Below, piece by piece: positions 26,891 through 36,735 of a stretch of DNA of 64,000 nucleotides. The DNA is taken from the NCBI RefSeq assembly GCF_041199995.1, contig NZ_CP165646.1, forward strand, positions 186,001-250,000, given 5' to 3'. Under the pieces are notes generated by a model. That model did not search any database, had not been told where the DNA came from, and was given only the letters and a program-made list of their open reading frames with translations. Within the stretch, counting starts at the first letter, position 1. Every line of letters starts with the position of its first letter. The stretch comes from Leptotrichia sp. HSP-342. GTDB taxonomy: Bacteria > Fusobacteriota > Fusobacteriia > Fusobacteriales > Leptotrichiaceae. The position numbers were made by a program, and so were the translations under genes.

Positions 26891-27637
26891 ATGTTGGGAA
26901 ATGTAGATTTATTTGCAGATAAAATAAAATGCGATTATGAAAAAATTAATGAAGATAGTGGAATAACAGAAGTTGTAGAAAGATACTTTCAGCTATTGGA
27001 AGAAGGTAAAGAACAAGGTTTTATCCCTGTTTTTGTTGAGGTAAAAGATTATTTCAATGAAGAATTTCCTGAATTCGAGGAATATAAAAGAATAAAAGAT
27101 GAAATTTTAGAAAATTATAAAAAAGTAGACTGTACTCAGTGGTTTAAAGAAAGAAAACAGGAGTATATAGAAAATGAGTATCTGGATGAGGAATATGAAT
27201 TTTCTGATGACAACGATTACTTAGATTATTTTAAAAATTTCAATGAAGATAAAACTTTATATCTAAATTCAATATTTGACATAGAAACTGGAAAAATAAG
27301 AGAAAATGTAGGATTATTTAAAGTTCCGGCAGATAAAGTTTATGAAATTCCAGGATGGTTTTTATTTGGTGGTTTTAATGAATGCCCTTTGCCAGAAGAA
27401 ATCATAGCTATTAGTAAATATTGGTATGAAAAATATGATGCACGAATTGTTGCGATAACTGATTCTGAAATGGAATTTTATTTGGAGAAATTTCCAAAAA
27501 AACAAAAAGAGGCTGAAGAATTGGCAATAGAGCAGTTTTTAGTTAGTGAGGATTTAGTTTTTCAAATTTATGATGAACTGGAGGAACTTTCAAAAGAGTT
27601 ATACAAAGCTAAAAATTGGTATTTTTGGTGGGATTAG
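26891..27637 (+). CDS. DUF4253 family protein
   Basis: A 248-residue acidic protein. The C-terminal half matches DUF4253: PEEIIAISKYWYEKYDARIV, then AEELAIEQFLVSEDLVFQIY and the Trp-rich end AKNWYFWWD. The first half is a less conserved charged region with FIPVFVEVKDYF. The family is found mostly in gene-poor contexts with SUKH-like or immunity proteins and has no proven role. It is inserted between gatC and gatA, 20 bases after gatC and with its own AAGGAGA ribosome site, so it is likely cotranscribed with them. Confidence 0.75.
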   Translation: MLGNVDLFADKIKCDYEKINEDSGITEVVERYFQLLEEGKEQGFIPVFVEVKDYFNEEFPEFEEYKRIKDEILENYKKVDCTQWFKERKQEYIENEYLDEEYEFSDDNDYLDYFKNFNEDKTLYLNSIFDIETGKIRENVGLFKVPADKVYEIPGWFLFGGFNECPLPEEIIAISKYWYEKYDARIVAITDSEMEFYLEKFPKKQKEAEELAIEQFLVSEDLVFQIYDELEELSKELYKAKNWYFWWD

Positions 27638-27658
27638 AAAAGAAGAAAGGTGAAAAAA

Positions 27659-29122
27659 ATGAATTTATACAAAAAAACGGCTAGCGAACTGGCTGAAATG
27701 ATAAAGAATAAAGAGATTACTTCAGAAGAAGTTACAAGAAATTTTTTAGATAGAATAAAAGCAGTTGAAGATAAGGTTGGGGCTTTTTCTAATATTTTTG
27801 AGGAGAAGGCATTGGAACAGGCTCGAAAAATTGATGGGGAAAACAATGAAGAAGGAAGAAAAAATTATGAAAATACAGGACTTTTTGGAGTGCCTGTGGC
27901 GTTGAAGGATAATATTGTTTCAAAGGGAGATTTGACAACGGCGGCTTCACAAATTTTGAAAAATTATGTGGGAGTTTATGATGCTACTGTTGTGAAAAAG
28001 TTAAAGGAAGCTGGAGCAGTACTGGTTGGAAAGGCTAATATGGATGAGTTTGCGATGGGATCTTCAAATGAAAATTCGTCAATAAAGTCAGCATCTAACC
28101 CTTGGGATTTGGAAAGAGTGCCAGGAGGAAGCAGTGGGGGATCGGCAGCTGCGGTTGCGGCTAGTGAAATACCTGTTGCTTTGGGAACAGATACTGGTGG
28201 AAGTATTAGACAGCCTGCGAGCTTGACTGGAACTGTGGGGATAAAGCCAACTTACGGAAGAGTTTCGAGATATGGGCTTATGGCATTCGGTTCTTCGCTG
28301 GATCAGATTGGGGCTTTAGCAAAAAGTTCGCAAGATTTGGCAAGAGTTATGCAGATAATTTCAGGATACGATGAAAATGATCCGACAACTGCGGATGTGG
28401 AAGTGCCAGATTATTTATCTTTGCTTGAAAATGATATAACAGGATTAAAAATTGGGCTTCCAAAAGAATATTTTTCAGATGAACTGGATAAATCAATAAA
28501 GGAAGTTGTGGATAAAACTGTGGAAACATTGAAAAAACTTGGAGCGGAAGTGAAGGAAGTATCGTTGCCTTACACAAAATATGCAATTTCCACTTATTAT
28601 ATAATTTCATCGGCTGAGGCCGCTTCAAACTTGTCAAGATATGACGGAGTGAGATATGGGGTTAGAAAAAGTGATGAAAATATTGAGGAAATGTATGTAA
28701 AATCACGAACAGAAGGTTTTGGAGATGAAGTTAAGCGTAGAATTATGATTGGAAACTATGTGTTAAGTTCTGGATTTTATGATGCTTATTATAAAAAGGC
28801 CTCGCAAGTTAGAAGATTAATAAGAGATGATTTTTCACGAGTTCTTTCAGAAGTTGACTTGATTTTGACACCAGTTTCTCCGACAACAGCATTTAAAAAA
28901 GGTGAAAAAAATACAGATCCTGTCCAAATGTATTTAGCTGATATCTACACAGTTTCAGTAAATATGGCAGGATTGCCTGCAATATCAGTGCCAGGTGGCT
29001 TTGTAAATGGACTTCCTGTGGGAATACAGCTGATTGGAAATTATTTTAGGGAAGATTTGCTGTTTAATGTGGCAAATAAATTTGAGAAAGAACGTGGAGA
29101 GATAGAATATCCTGAGTTGTAA
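27659..29122 (+). CDS. gatA: Aspartyl/glutamyl-tRNA amidotransferase subunit A
   Basis: A 487-residue amidase. The ATG at 27659 is chosen because GAAAGG ends 8 bases before it; a GTG at 27650 would overlap that site. The amidase signature GGSSGGSAAAVAA (about residues 150-165) carries the Ser-Ser-Lys triad with the lysine in ALKDNIVSKG. GatA releases ammonia from glutamine for transfer to mischarged tRNA held by GatB. Confidence 0.97.
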   Translation: MNLYKKTASELAEMIKNKEITSEEVTRNFLDRIKAVEDKVGAFSNIFEEKALEQARKIDGENNEEGRKNYENTGLFGVPVALKDNIVSKGDLTTAASQILKNYVGVYDATVVKKLKEAGAVLVGKANMDEFAMGSSNENSSIKSASNPWDLERVPGGSSGGSAAAVAASEIPVALGTDTGGSIRQPASLTGTVGIKPTYGRVSRYGLMAFGSSLDQIGALAKSSQDLARVMQIISGYDENDPTTADVEVPDYLSLLENDITGLKIGLPKEYFSDELDKSIKEVVDKTVETLKKLGAEVKEVSLPYTKYAISTYYIISSAEAASNLSRYDGVRYGVRKSDENIEEMYVKSRTEGFGDEVKRRIMIGNYVLSSGFYDAYYKKASQVRRLIRDDFSRVLSEVDLILTPVSPTTAFKKGEKNTDPVQMYLADIYTVSVNMAGLPAISVPGGFVNGLPVGIQLIGNYFREDLLFNVANKFEKERGEIEYPEL

Positions 29123-29148
29123 AATTAAAAAGGATGTATATAATAATT

Positions 29149-29590
29149 ATGAATAACTGCTATTTATGTAAACAAGTTTTTTCTAAAGAGAATGAATCAG
29201 TAGAACATATAATTCCTATTAAAAAATATAGTTGAAGTTAGAGAAACAAAAAAAACAAATAATAACTATCATAGTTTATTTCTATTAAAAAATCCTATAA
29301 CGACAAGAATAACTTGTTATGTTTTATATTTTAGCAAGTATTTTAATAATTATTTCAAAGTTGAATTATCAAAAAATTATATAGAAAAAAATTTTGATTT
29401 TGACTTTTATTTGTATAATTTAATAAAAAATACAGAAGAAAAAGAAATTTCAAAAAAGATTCAATATGAAATAGAAACAATGTTAAATAAAGAATTAGAA
29501 AATAAAGAAAATGATTCAAGAGAACTAAATGAAGTGGGAGAAACCATTGAAGAGTTAATGATAAATATGATTATTACTAATATACTATGA
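29149..29590 (+). pseudogene. HNH-type protein relic between gatA and gatB
   Basis: An ATG at 29149 with AGGA upstream opens MNNCYLCKQVFSKENESVEH, a CxxC ... EHIIP start typical of HNH endonucleases, but it stops at TGA after 28 residues. Another frame continues from about 29220 to TGA at 29588-29590 for 120 codons (KNYIEKNFDFDFYLYNLI and a Glu/Asn-rich end). The middle of the gene appears deleted. The final TGA overlaps an ATG in the gatB frame. Confidence 0.6.
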
Positions 29591-29607
29591 AAGGAAAAAT
29601 AAAAAAA

Positions 29608-31044
29608 ATGAGTATGGAATATGAAACAGTCATCGGACTAGAAGTGCATTGTCAATTGAAAACGAATACGAAAGTATGGTGTTCTTGTGATGCGGATTAT
29701 GATAATAAAGAGCCTAATACTGCGGTATGTCCTATTTGTACAGGGCAGCCTGGGGCTTTGCCGAAGTTGAATGAAAAGGTGCTGGATTATGCGATAAAGG
29801 CGGCACTTGCACTTGGGTGTGAGATAAACAGGGAGAGCTATTTTGATAGAAAAAATTATTTTTATCCTGATTCGCCAAAAAATTATCAAATTACACAGTT
29901 TTTTAAGCCTTATGCTGAAAATGGAGTTTTGAAAATTACGACGAATAGCGGGAAGGAAGCAAGTATCGGGATTGAAAGAATACAGATTGAGGAAGATACG
30001 GCGAAAAGTATTCATACGGCTTCTGAAACTTTGCTAAATTATAACAGGGCCTCCGTACCGTTAATCGAGATTATTTCAAAGCCTGAGATAAAAAATGCTG
30101 AGGAAGCGTATGCTTATTTGAATACATTGAAGGATAGGCTGAAATATACAAAAGTCAGTGATGTAAGTATGGAACTTGGATCACTTAGATGCGATGCTAA
30201 TGTTTCTGTTAGAAAAAAAGGTGAAACAAAACTTGGGACTAGAACGGAAACTAAGAACTTGAACTCGTTTAAGGCGGTTGTAAAGGCGATTGAGTATGAA
30301 ACAAACAGACAAATTGAAGTGCTTGAAAATGGCGGGCGTGTAGTTCAGGAAACAAGACTTTGGGATGAGGAAAATGCGGTTACAAAGCCGATGAGAAGCA
30401 AAGAGGAAGCGATGGATTACAGATATTTTCCAGAGCCTGACTTGCCAGCGATTATCATTACTGAATCAAGACTTTCAAATGTAAAGGATGAAATGCCTGA
30501 ATTTGCAGATGAGAAGGCAAAAAGATTTATTAATGAGTATAAATTGAATGAAATGGAAGCGGCTACTCTTTCATCAGAGCAGGAACTGGCTGAGTATTAT
30601 GAGGAAGTTGTAAAAGTTTCGGATGATGCAAGACTTGCGGCAAACTGGGTATTGACAGAAATTTTACGTGTGCTAAAAGAAAAAAATATTTCTATTGAGG
30701 AGTTTTCTGTTGAGCCTGAAAATATTGGAAAATTAATTAAATTGATAAAAGCTAATACGATTAGTTCAAAAATAGCAAAAGATGTGTTTGAAATCTTGCT
30801 TTCAGAAAATAAAGATCCTGAAATTATCGTAAAGGAAAAAGGGCTTGTGCAAATTACAGACAACAGCGAAATTGAAAAGATTGTAGAGCAGGTGCTGGCT
30901 GAAAATCCTCAATCAGTGGAAGATTATAAGGCTGGAAAGAGTAACGCATTAAAATATCTTGTGGGACAGTCCATGAAGCTTTCTAAAGGTAAGGCCAATC
31001 CACAAATGATTAATGAAATGATTTTAGCAAGACTTGAAGGTTAA
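29608..31044 (+). CDS. gatB: Aspartyl/glutamyl-tRNA amidotransferase subunit B
   Basis: About 478 residues, starting MSMEYETVIGLEVHCQLKT; an in-frame ATG at 29587 that overlaps the stop of the HNH relic is the alternative. The four-cysteine zinc site (CSCD and CPICTGQPG) and the cradle-domain block DYRYFPEPDLPAI are visible. The C-terminal helical and YqeY domains follow to the end (SSKIAKDVFEILL, then GQSMKLSKGKANPQMINEMI). GatB binds the tRNA and carries out the kinase and amidation steps with GatA ammonia. Confidence 0.97.
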   Translation: MSMEYETVIGLEVHCQLKTNTKVWCSCDADYDNKEPNTAVCPICTGQPGALPKLNEKVLDYAIKAALALGCEINRESYFDRKNYFYPDSPKNYQITQFFKPYAENGVLKITTNSGKEASIGIERIQIEEDTAKSIHTASETLLNYNRASVPLIEIISKPEIKNAEEAYAYLNTLKDRLKYTKVSDVSMELGSLRCDANVSVRKKGETKLGTRTETKNLNSFKAVVKAIEYETNRQIEVLENGGRVVQETRLWDEENAVTKPMRSKEEAMDYRYFPEPDLPAIIITESRLSNVKDEMPEFADEKAKRFINEYKLNEMEAATLSSEQELAEYYEEVVKVSDDARLAANWVLTEILRVLKEKNISIEEFSVEPENIGKLIKLIKANTISSKIAKDVFEILLSENKDPEIIVKEKGLVQITDNSEIEKIVEQVLAENPQSVEDYKAGKSNALKYLVGQSMKLSKGKANPQMINEMILARLEG

Positions 31045-31066
31045 TATTGGTTAAATTAGGAGAAAA

Positions 31067-33175
31067 ATGAAAAAAGGTAATAAAAAAAGTAGTATTATTG
31101 ACAGAGCAAAGTCAAATGTAGAAAAAAATAGAAAAGAGCAGAAAGTTGAAAAATTTTTCCAAAAGCTGAAAAAATATATAAATACATTTAATGGACGATT
31201 TATATTGTTATTTCTTTTTACAATTACAGGATTTGTAATGCTGCTAGGAAGAGTTTATCATCTTCAGACAAAAGGCGGAAAGAAATACAGGGCAGATGCT
31301 GAAAAGAAATATTCTTCTGAATACTATGTAAAGCCTAAAAGAGGGAAAATATCAACGAGCGATGGACAAGTTCTGGCGTATGACAATGAGCAGTTTATAG
31401 TCATATTGGATCCGACATTGATTGATGAGGAAAATATTGGTACGGTCCTGGATATGCTGAAAAGGTATATAGATCCGTTTGAAACTGATAAGTACAGGGC
31501 AGATTATGCTGAAAAGAAAAGACAGTCTAAACAATATCTAAAAATAGACAGCAAGATTTCCTACCAGACAAGAATGGCGATTGAAGCAGAAATTGATAAT
31601 GACAGGAAAGAAGCCAGAAAAAATAAGGGAAAATATAAGAGAAAATTTAAGGGTGTAACATTTGAAACTGCATTTACAAGAAACTACGTACAAAACGACG
31701 CTTTTCAGGAAACGCTTGGGTATGTGAATAATGAAAACAGAGGTGTTTATGGAATTGAAAAGTATTATGACAAGGAGCTTTCAGGAGAAAGAGGAGTAGT
31801 AAAAGGCCTTAGAATACCAGAGGCATTTTTACGTCTTGTAAAGATAAATAATAAGGAAAATTCACGGAAAGTTAAAGATGGGAATAATATTGTGCTTACG
31901 ATTGACAGCTTTATTCAATATGCGTTGGATGAGGAGCTGAGAACGACTTTTGAAAAGTATAATGCAGACTCTTCAATGGGAATTGTTATGGAAGTGGAAA
32001 CGGGAAAGATAGTTGCAATGTCATCTTATCCAAAGGCAACAGAGAAAGCAAATATAAAAAACAGGACAATTACAGACTTCTTTGAACCAGGATCAATATT
32101 TAAGCCAGTAACAGTTGCGACGGGACTGGAGACCAAAGTGATTAATCCAAGTGCAAGAATCTATTCTCCGGGATCTATTCAGGTGCAGGATAGAATAATA
32201 AAAGATCATGACGGTAAGGCAATGGGAAATCTAAGCCTTATGGATGCGATTGCATATTCTTCAAATGTTGCGATGGTAAAAATTGGACTAATGGTAAATA
32301 GGGATATTTTTCATCATTATCTTACAGATATTGGGCTTGGAGCAAAAACTGGAGTAGATACTTATTTCGAGTCTACCAAAAAGCTATTGAAATTACGTGA
32401 ACTTACAGAAGTTAAGCAGGCAAACATATCTTTTGGGCAAGGAATATCAATGACACAAATTCAAATACTTATGGCACTTAATACAGTTATAAATAATGGA
32501 AAACTTATAAAACCATATATAGTTGATAGAATTGAAGATAGTAATGGGAAAATAGTTGAACAAAACAAGCCTATTGTAATAAAAAAAGTATTTAGTGACG
32601 AAGTTTCAAGACTAAATAGAAAGTATATGGAGGCTGTCGTAAATTATGGAACTGGAAATGATGCATATATTCCAGGTTATAGAATTGGAGGAAAAACAGG
32701 AACGGCTCAGAAATCGGGAATTGGAGGATATGAGAAAGGAAAATATTTCAGTTCGTTTTTTGCGTTCTTTCCAGTAGAAAATCCTAAGTATGCTCTGATT
32801 ATTACGATTAATGAGGCAAAAGGAAAATATTATGGATCAGAGGTTGCATTACCATCAGTAAGAAATATTCTTACAAAATTAATTGAATATAAGCGAATAG
32901 GACCTGATGGTCAATCTAAAAAAGAGGAAACAAGAAAAAAGGCAGAATTCGTACAGAAGGAAAAGAAAAAAGATTTAACTAAGATAAAGAAGGATTTTGA
33001 AAAAAATATTATGCCTGATTTGACAGGAGTTAGTCTAAGGGAATTTTTATCGATTTATCCACAAGGGAAATTTTCACCGTATGAAATTACTGGAAGTGGA
33101 GTAGTAGTATCACAATTTCCTGAAAAAGGTACTAAACTTGATAAACAGACGAAGATACAGATAATGCTGGAGTAA
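31067..33175 (+). CDS. Class B penicillin-binding protein with a PASTA domain (FtsI/SpoVD type)
   Basis: A 702-residue transpeptidase: a basic cytoplasmic start, one membrane segment (about 47-65), a dimerisation domain, and a transpeptidase domain with S343-I-F-K346, S398-S-N and K543-T-G. One PASTA domain fills the last 55 residues (MPDLTGVSLREFLSIYP ... KIQIMLE). It cross-links septal peptidoglycan and is the target of beta-lactams. No mraZ-mraW-ftsL cluster surrounds it; it follows gatB by 22 bases and precedes priA. Confidence 0.92.
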   Translation: MKKGNKKSSIIDRAKSNVEKNRKEQKVEKFFQKLKKYINTFNGRFILLFLFTITGFVMLLGRVYHLQTKGGKKYRADAEKKYSSEYYVKPKRGKISTSDGQVLAYDNEQFIVILDPTLIDEENIGTVLDMLKRYIDPFETDKYRADYAEKKRQSKQYLKIDSKISYQTRMAIEAEIDNDRKEARKNKGKYKRKFKGVTFETAFTRNYVQNDAFQETLGYVNNENRGVYGIEKYYDKELSGERGVVKGLRIPEAFLRLVKINNKENSRKVKDGNNIVLTIDSFIQYALDEELRTTFEKYNADSSMGIVMEVETGKIVAMSSYPKATEKANIKNRTITDFFEPGSIFKPVTVATGLETKVINPSARIYSPGSIQVQDRIIKDHDGKAMGNLSLMDAIAYSSNVAMVKIGLMVNRDIFHHYLTDIGLGAKTGVDTYFESTKKLLKLRELTEVKQANISFGQGISMTQIQILMALNTVINNGKLIKPYIVDRIEDSNGKIVEQNKPIVIKKVFSDEVSRLNRKYMEAVVNYGTGNDAYIPGYRIGGKTGTAQKSGIGGYEKGKYFSSFFAFFPVENPKYALIITINEAKGKYYGSEVALPSVRNILTKLIEYKRIGPDGQSKKEETRKKAEFVQKEKKKDLTKIKKDFEKNIMPDLTGVSLREFLSIYPQGKFSPYEITGSGVVVSQFPEKGTKLDKQTKIQIMLE

Positions 33176-33224
33176 AAGTATTTTTTATAAAAATTAATTG
33201 AGGAAGCAATGTTAAGGGGTAAAA

Positions 33225-35507
33225 ATGTATTATTATGAAATTTATGTGGAAAATAATCAGGGAATATACACGTATAAATCGGAAGAGAAGTATAAAATTG
33301 GGCAATGGTGCATTGTCAATTTTATAAATAAGGATAAAATGGGGCTTATTATAGCAATCGTTAATGAAAATCAGATTCAGTTTGATATTTCAAAAGTGAA
33401 AAAAATTAAGGATGCTGCCCCAGTTTTGTCCATTCCATCCGATATTATGCAGCTTATAAGGTGGATAAAAAATTATTATATAAGTGATTATTATAGCGTA
33501 ATAAAGGCAGTTTATCCAGGAGCATTGAAGTTAAATTATTCTAAAAAAGCCATTTTTCAAAGGGAATTTTCTGAAAATAATGAAATTTTGAAAGTGGAAA
33601 AAATTGAGGAAATAAAAAAATTTAACGAATATATGAAAAAACGTCAGGAAGTTACCATCGCAACTTTGAAAAAGAATTTTTCCAGTAAAATTGTGGAACA
33701 GGCAATAAATGAAAAGGTTATTTCCATTGAAAAGAAAGTTATTTTAAATTCTAAAATTTCAAAAAGAGAAAAGGGAAAAAGTGAAATTGTAGAAAAGGAA
33801 ATTATTTTGAATGATGAGCAGCAAAAGGCTGTGGATACGATAAAAAATAGTGAAAATCAGATTTTTCTGTTAAAGGGGATAACTGGCTCAGGGAAGACGG
33901 AAATTTATATTAACTTGATAAAGGAAGCCTTGAAACAAGGGTTTGGCAGTATTTTCCTAGTGCCTGAAATTTCACTTACAGTTCAGATGATACAAAGGCT
34001 TGAGGAGGAATTTCACAATGAAGTGGCTATTCTTCACAGTAAACTTACAGACAAGGAAAAGCGGGAAGAATGGACTTTTATACGAAATGGCGAAAAGAAA
34101 ATTGTGATTGGAGCAAGATCGGCGGTTTTTGCACCTGTTCAGAACTTGAAATATATTATTGTGGATGAGGAGCATGAAAATACCTATAAGCAGGAGAATA
34201 ATCCACGGTATCACGTAAAAAATGTGGCGATAAAAAGGGCATTTTTGCAAAACGAAAATTTGAAAAAAGATGAAAAACTTGAAAAAAATAATGAATTAGA
34301 GAAAAATGTTAATTTGGAAGAAGTTGAAATTGTAAAAAGTGAAAAGATAAAAGTTATTTTAGGTTCAGCAACTCCATCTTTTGAAACTTATTATCAGGCA
34401 CAGCAGGGCGATATTGAATTAATTGAGCTGACAAAACGGTATAAGAATGCTAAACTTCCAAAATTTGAAATTGTGGATTTGAATGAAACAACAGAAAATT
34501 TTTCAGAAGAATTGCTAAATAGAATTTCTCAGACTTTACAAAAAAATGAGCAGGTTATCTTAATTTTGAACAGGAAGGCATTTTCAAATTTGCTAAAATG
34601 CAAGGATTGTGGAGATATTCCAACTTGTCCGAACTGTAGTATTTCCTTAAACTATTACAAATATGATAATAGTCTCAAATGCCATTACTGTGGATATGAA
34701 AAACGCTTTGATAATATGTGCGATGAATGTGGCGGACATAAAATGAGACAAATTGGGGCTGGAACGGAAAAAATTGAAGAGGAATTAGCGACGGCATTTC
34801 CATCGGCAAGAATCGTGAGAGTAGACTCTGAAAGCATAAAGACAAAGCAGAATTATGAAAAAGCCTACAACGATTTTAAAAATAACAAATATGACATAAT
34901 GCTTGGAACACAGATTATCGCAAAGGGACTGCATTTTTCAAATGTAACATTAGTCGGAGTAATTAATGCTGATATAATTCTAAATTTTCCAGATTTTCGA
35001 GCCTCAGAAAAGACTTTTCAGTTATTGACACAGGCTTCAGGGCGTGCAGGACGTGGAGAAAAGGATGGGGAAGTGATTATTCAGACTTTTAATGGCGAAA
35101 ATGACGTAATAAAAAAAACAATTGAAAGTGATTATGAGGGATATTACAAAAATGAGATGATTATGCGAAAAATGTTAAATTATCCGCCTTTTGGACGAAT
35201 TATAATTTTGGTAATTTCGGCAACTGAAGAAAATTTGGTAATGGAAAAAGCTAAAATTTTACGTGAAGAGATTATAAGAAATGTAAATGAATCTATGAAT
35301 TTAACTCAAAATGATTTTATCTCAGATGCTTTCAAATCTCCGATTTACAAAATAAATGGAAGATACCGATACCAGATATTTTTTAAATTTGAAAGAGAAA
35401 ATATCTTGAAAATTAAAAAAATTATAAAAAAATGTGTAGGCAAATTTCGGGAAAGGGAAAAGAAAGTTAGGGTAACAATTGATGTGGATCCTGTAAATAT
35501 GATGTGA
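33225..35507 (+). CDS. priA: Primosomal protein N' (replication restart helicase)
   Basis: A 760-residue superfamily 2 helicase with an N-terminal DNA-binding domain, Walker A GITGSGKTEIY, Walker B VDEEHE in place of DEAH, and an eight-cysteine zinc region (CKDCGDIPTCPNC, CHYCGYEKRF, CDECGG). PriA reloads the replisome at stalled forks. Length is in the usual range. A Lys/Glu-rich insertion at about 345-370 is low in complexity. An AAGGGG ribosome site precedes the ATG. Confidence 0.96.
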   Translation: MYYYEIYVENNQGIYTYKSEEKYKIGQWCIVNFINKDKMGLIIAIVNENQIQFDISKVKKIKDAAPVLSIPSDIMQLIRWIKNYYISDYYSVIKAVYPGALKLNYSKKAIFQREFSENNEILKVEKIEEIKKFNEYMKKRQEVTIATLKKNFSSKIVEQAINEKVISIEKKVILNSKISKREKGKSEIVEKEIILNDEQQKAVDTIKNSENQIFLLKGITGSGKTEIYINLIKEALKQGFGSIFLVPEISLTVQMIQRLEEEFHNEVAILHSKLTDKEKREEWTFIRNGEKKIVIGARSAVFAPVQNLKYIIVDEEHENTYKQENNPRYHVKNVAIKRAFLQNENLKKDEKLEKNNELEKNVNLEEVEIVKSEKIKVILGSATPSFETYYQAQQGDIELIELTKRYKNAKLPKFEIVDLNETTENFSEELLNRISQTLQKNEQVILILNRKAFSNLLKCKDCGDIPTCPNCSISLNYYKYDNSLKCHYCGYEKRFDNMCDECGGHKMRQIGAGTEKIEEELATAFPSARIVRVDSESIKTKQNYEKAYNDFKNNKYDIMLGTQIIAKGLHFSNVTLVGVINADIILNFPDFRASEKTFQLLTQASGRAGRGEKDGEVIIQTFNGENDVIKKTIESDYEGYYKNEMIMRKMLNYPPFGRIIILVISATEENLVMEKAKILREEIIRNVNESMNLTQNDFISDAFKSPIYKINGRYRYQIFFKFERENILKIKKIIKKCVGKFREREKKVRVTIDVDPVNMM

Positions 35508-35536
35508 TTTTTTTTTAAACATAGATTGTATAATAT

Positions 35537-36581
35537 ATTGCGACAAACTAAAAAAATATAAAAACTCATGATAATTTCGTGTTAAAATGTTAGTAACGAC
35601 AAAAACATTAACGAAAGGAAATATATCATGAGCCATAAATATTTTACCATAAATGAAAGAAATAAACTAGAGGTCCTGCTAAAAGAAAATTACAGAATTT
35701 CTAAAATTGCTGAAATTCTTAACAGGCACAGGGCTACCATTTACCGTGAAATCAAAAGAATTAATGGCGAATACTCTTCTGAGAATGCTCAGGCAGATGC
35801 CAGTACAAAAGCTGCTAATAAAGGAAGAAGCTCAAAAATTACTCCTGAATTGAAAAACCTGATAGAGGACAGGCTCTACAAAACCTGGTCCCCTGAACAA
35901 ATTGCTGGCAGGGAACTAAAGGGGAGACTGTCATTTAAAACTATCTATAACTGGCTGTACAGTAATTTTCTGGATGTTTCCCTGAATGTCTTGAGAAGAA
36001 AGGGGAGGAGAGCGAAAACTAAGGAGACAAGAGGAAAATTCAATATTGGGAAGTCAATTGGCGACAGACCGGAAGAAGTCAGGAAAAAGAAGTTTTTGGG
36101 CATTGGGAGCTGGACTCGGTAGTTTCAGCAAGAGGAGAAAGCAAAGCCTGCTTTGCGACATTTGTGGAATTGAAGACAAGATTTTATGTGGCAATAAAGA
36201 TGAAAGATAGAGGTAAAAGTTCAATGCTGGAAGCAATAAAACGGCTGACAGCCGGTATTCCAAAAGGAGCATTCAAGACTTTCACATCAGACAGGGGCAA
36301 GGAATTTTCGTGCTGGGAAGAGGTGGAGAAGATGGGAATAGATTTCTATTTTGCAGACCCTTACTGCTCATGGCAGAGAGGCTGCAATGAAAACAGCAAC
36401 GGTCTTCTAAGAGAATTTTACCCAAAGAAGACCGACATATCAAAAATAGACACAGAAGACTTGATAAGAACCTTAATGCTGATAAATTCGAGACCAAGAA
36501 AATGTTTAAACTATGCAACGCCATTTGAAAAATTTTTACACGAAATTAGTTTTTAAAAAAAATTTGGTAAAATGTCGCAAT
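35537..36581 (+). mobile_element. IS30-family insertion sequence, frameshifted
   Basis: The ends share an imperfect inverted repeat beginning ATTGCGACA (35537 on plus; 36581 on minus) with further matches including AATTTCGTGT about 40 bases in. One transposase gene fills the element. The frame changes in the A5 run 36084-36088; with six A the first frame (35628-36122) would continue as EVFGHWELDSVVS into the second. It lies between priA and uppS. The copy is likely inactive unless the transposase is made by slippage. Confidence 0.85.
35628..36556 (+). pseudogene. IS30-family transposase, two frames
   Basis: Frame 1 encodes the IS30 helix-turn-helix (YFTINERNKLEVLLKENYRI, then ILNRHRATIYREIKR) and the linker WSPEQIAGRELKG. 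Frame 2 encodes the DDE core: ELDSVV with the first Asp, FTSDRGKEFS with the second, and NENSNGLLREFYPKKTD with the Glu. The two meet at a missing A near 36088. Codon use is GC-richer than the neighbours. Confidence 0.85.
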
Positions 36582-36670
36582 TAATATTGCAATTTATGTA
36601 AACTTAATATATTTTGAAGTGGGATTTTTTGAATTCGGCTTCTTTTTTATGTAATAATTTTACAAACACC

Positions 36671-36699
36671 TTGAAAAATAATGATTTGGCTGTTATAAT
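36671..36699 (+). promoter_or_regulatory. Promoter of uppS-cdsA
   Basis: TTGAAA (36671-36676) and TATAAT (36694-36699) with a 17-base spacer, 36 bases before uppS. Confidence 0.8.
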
Positions 36700-36735
36700 T
36701 ATAGCAATAATATTTTTATTCTTGAAAGGGATAAT

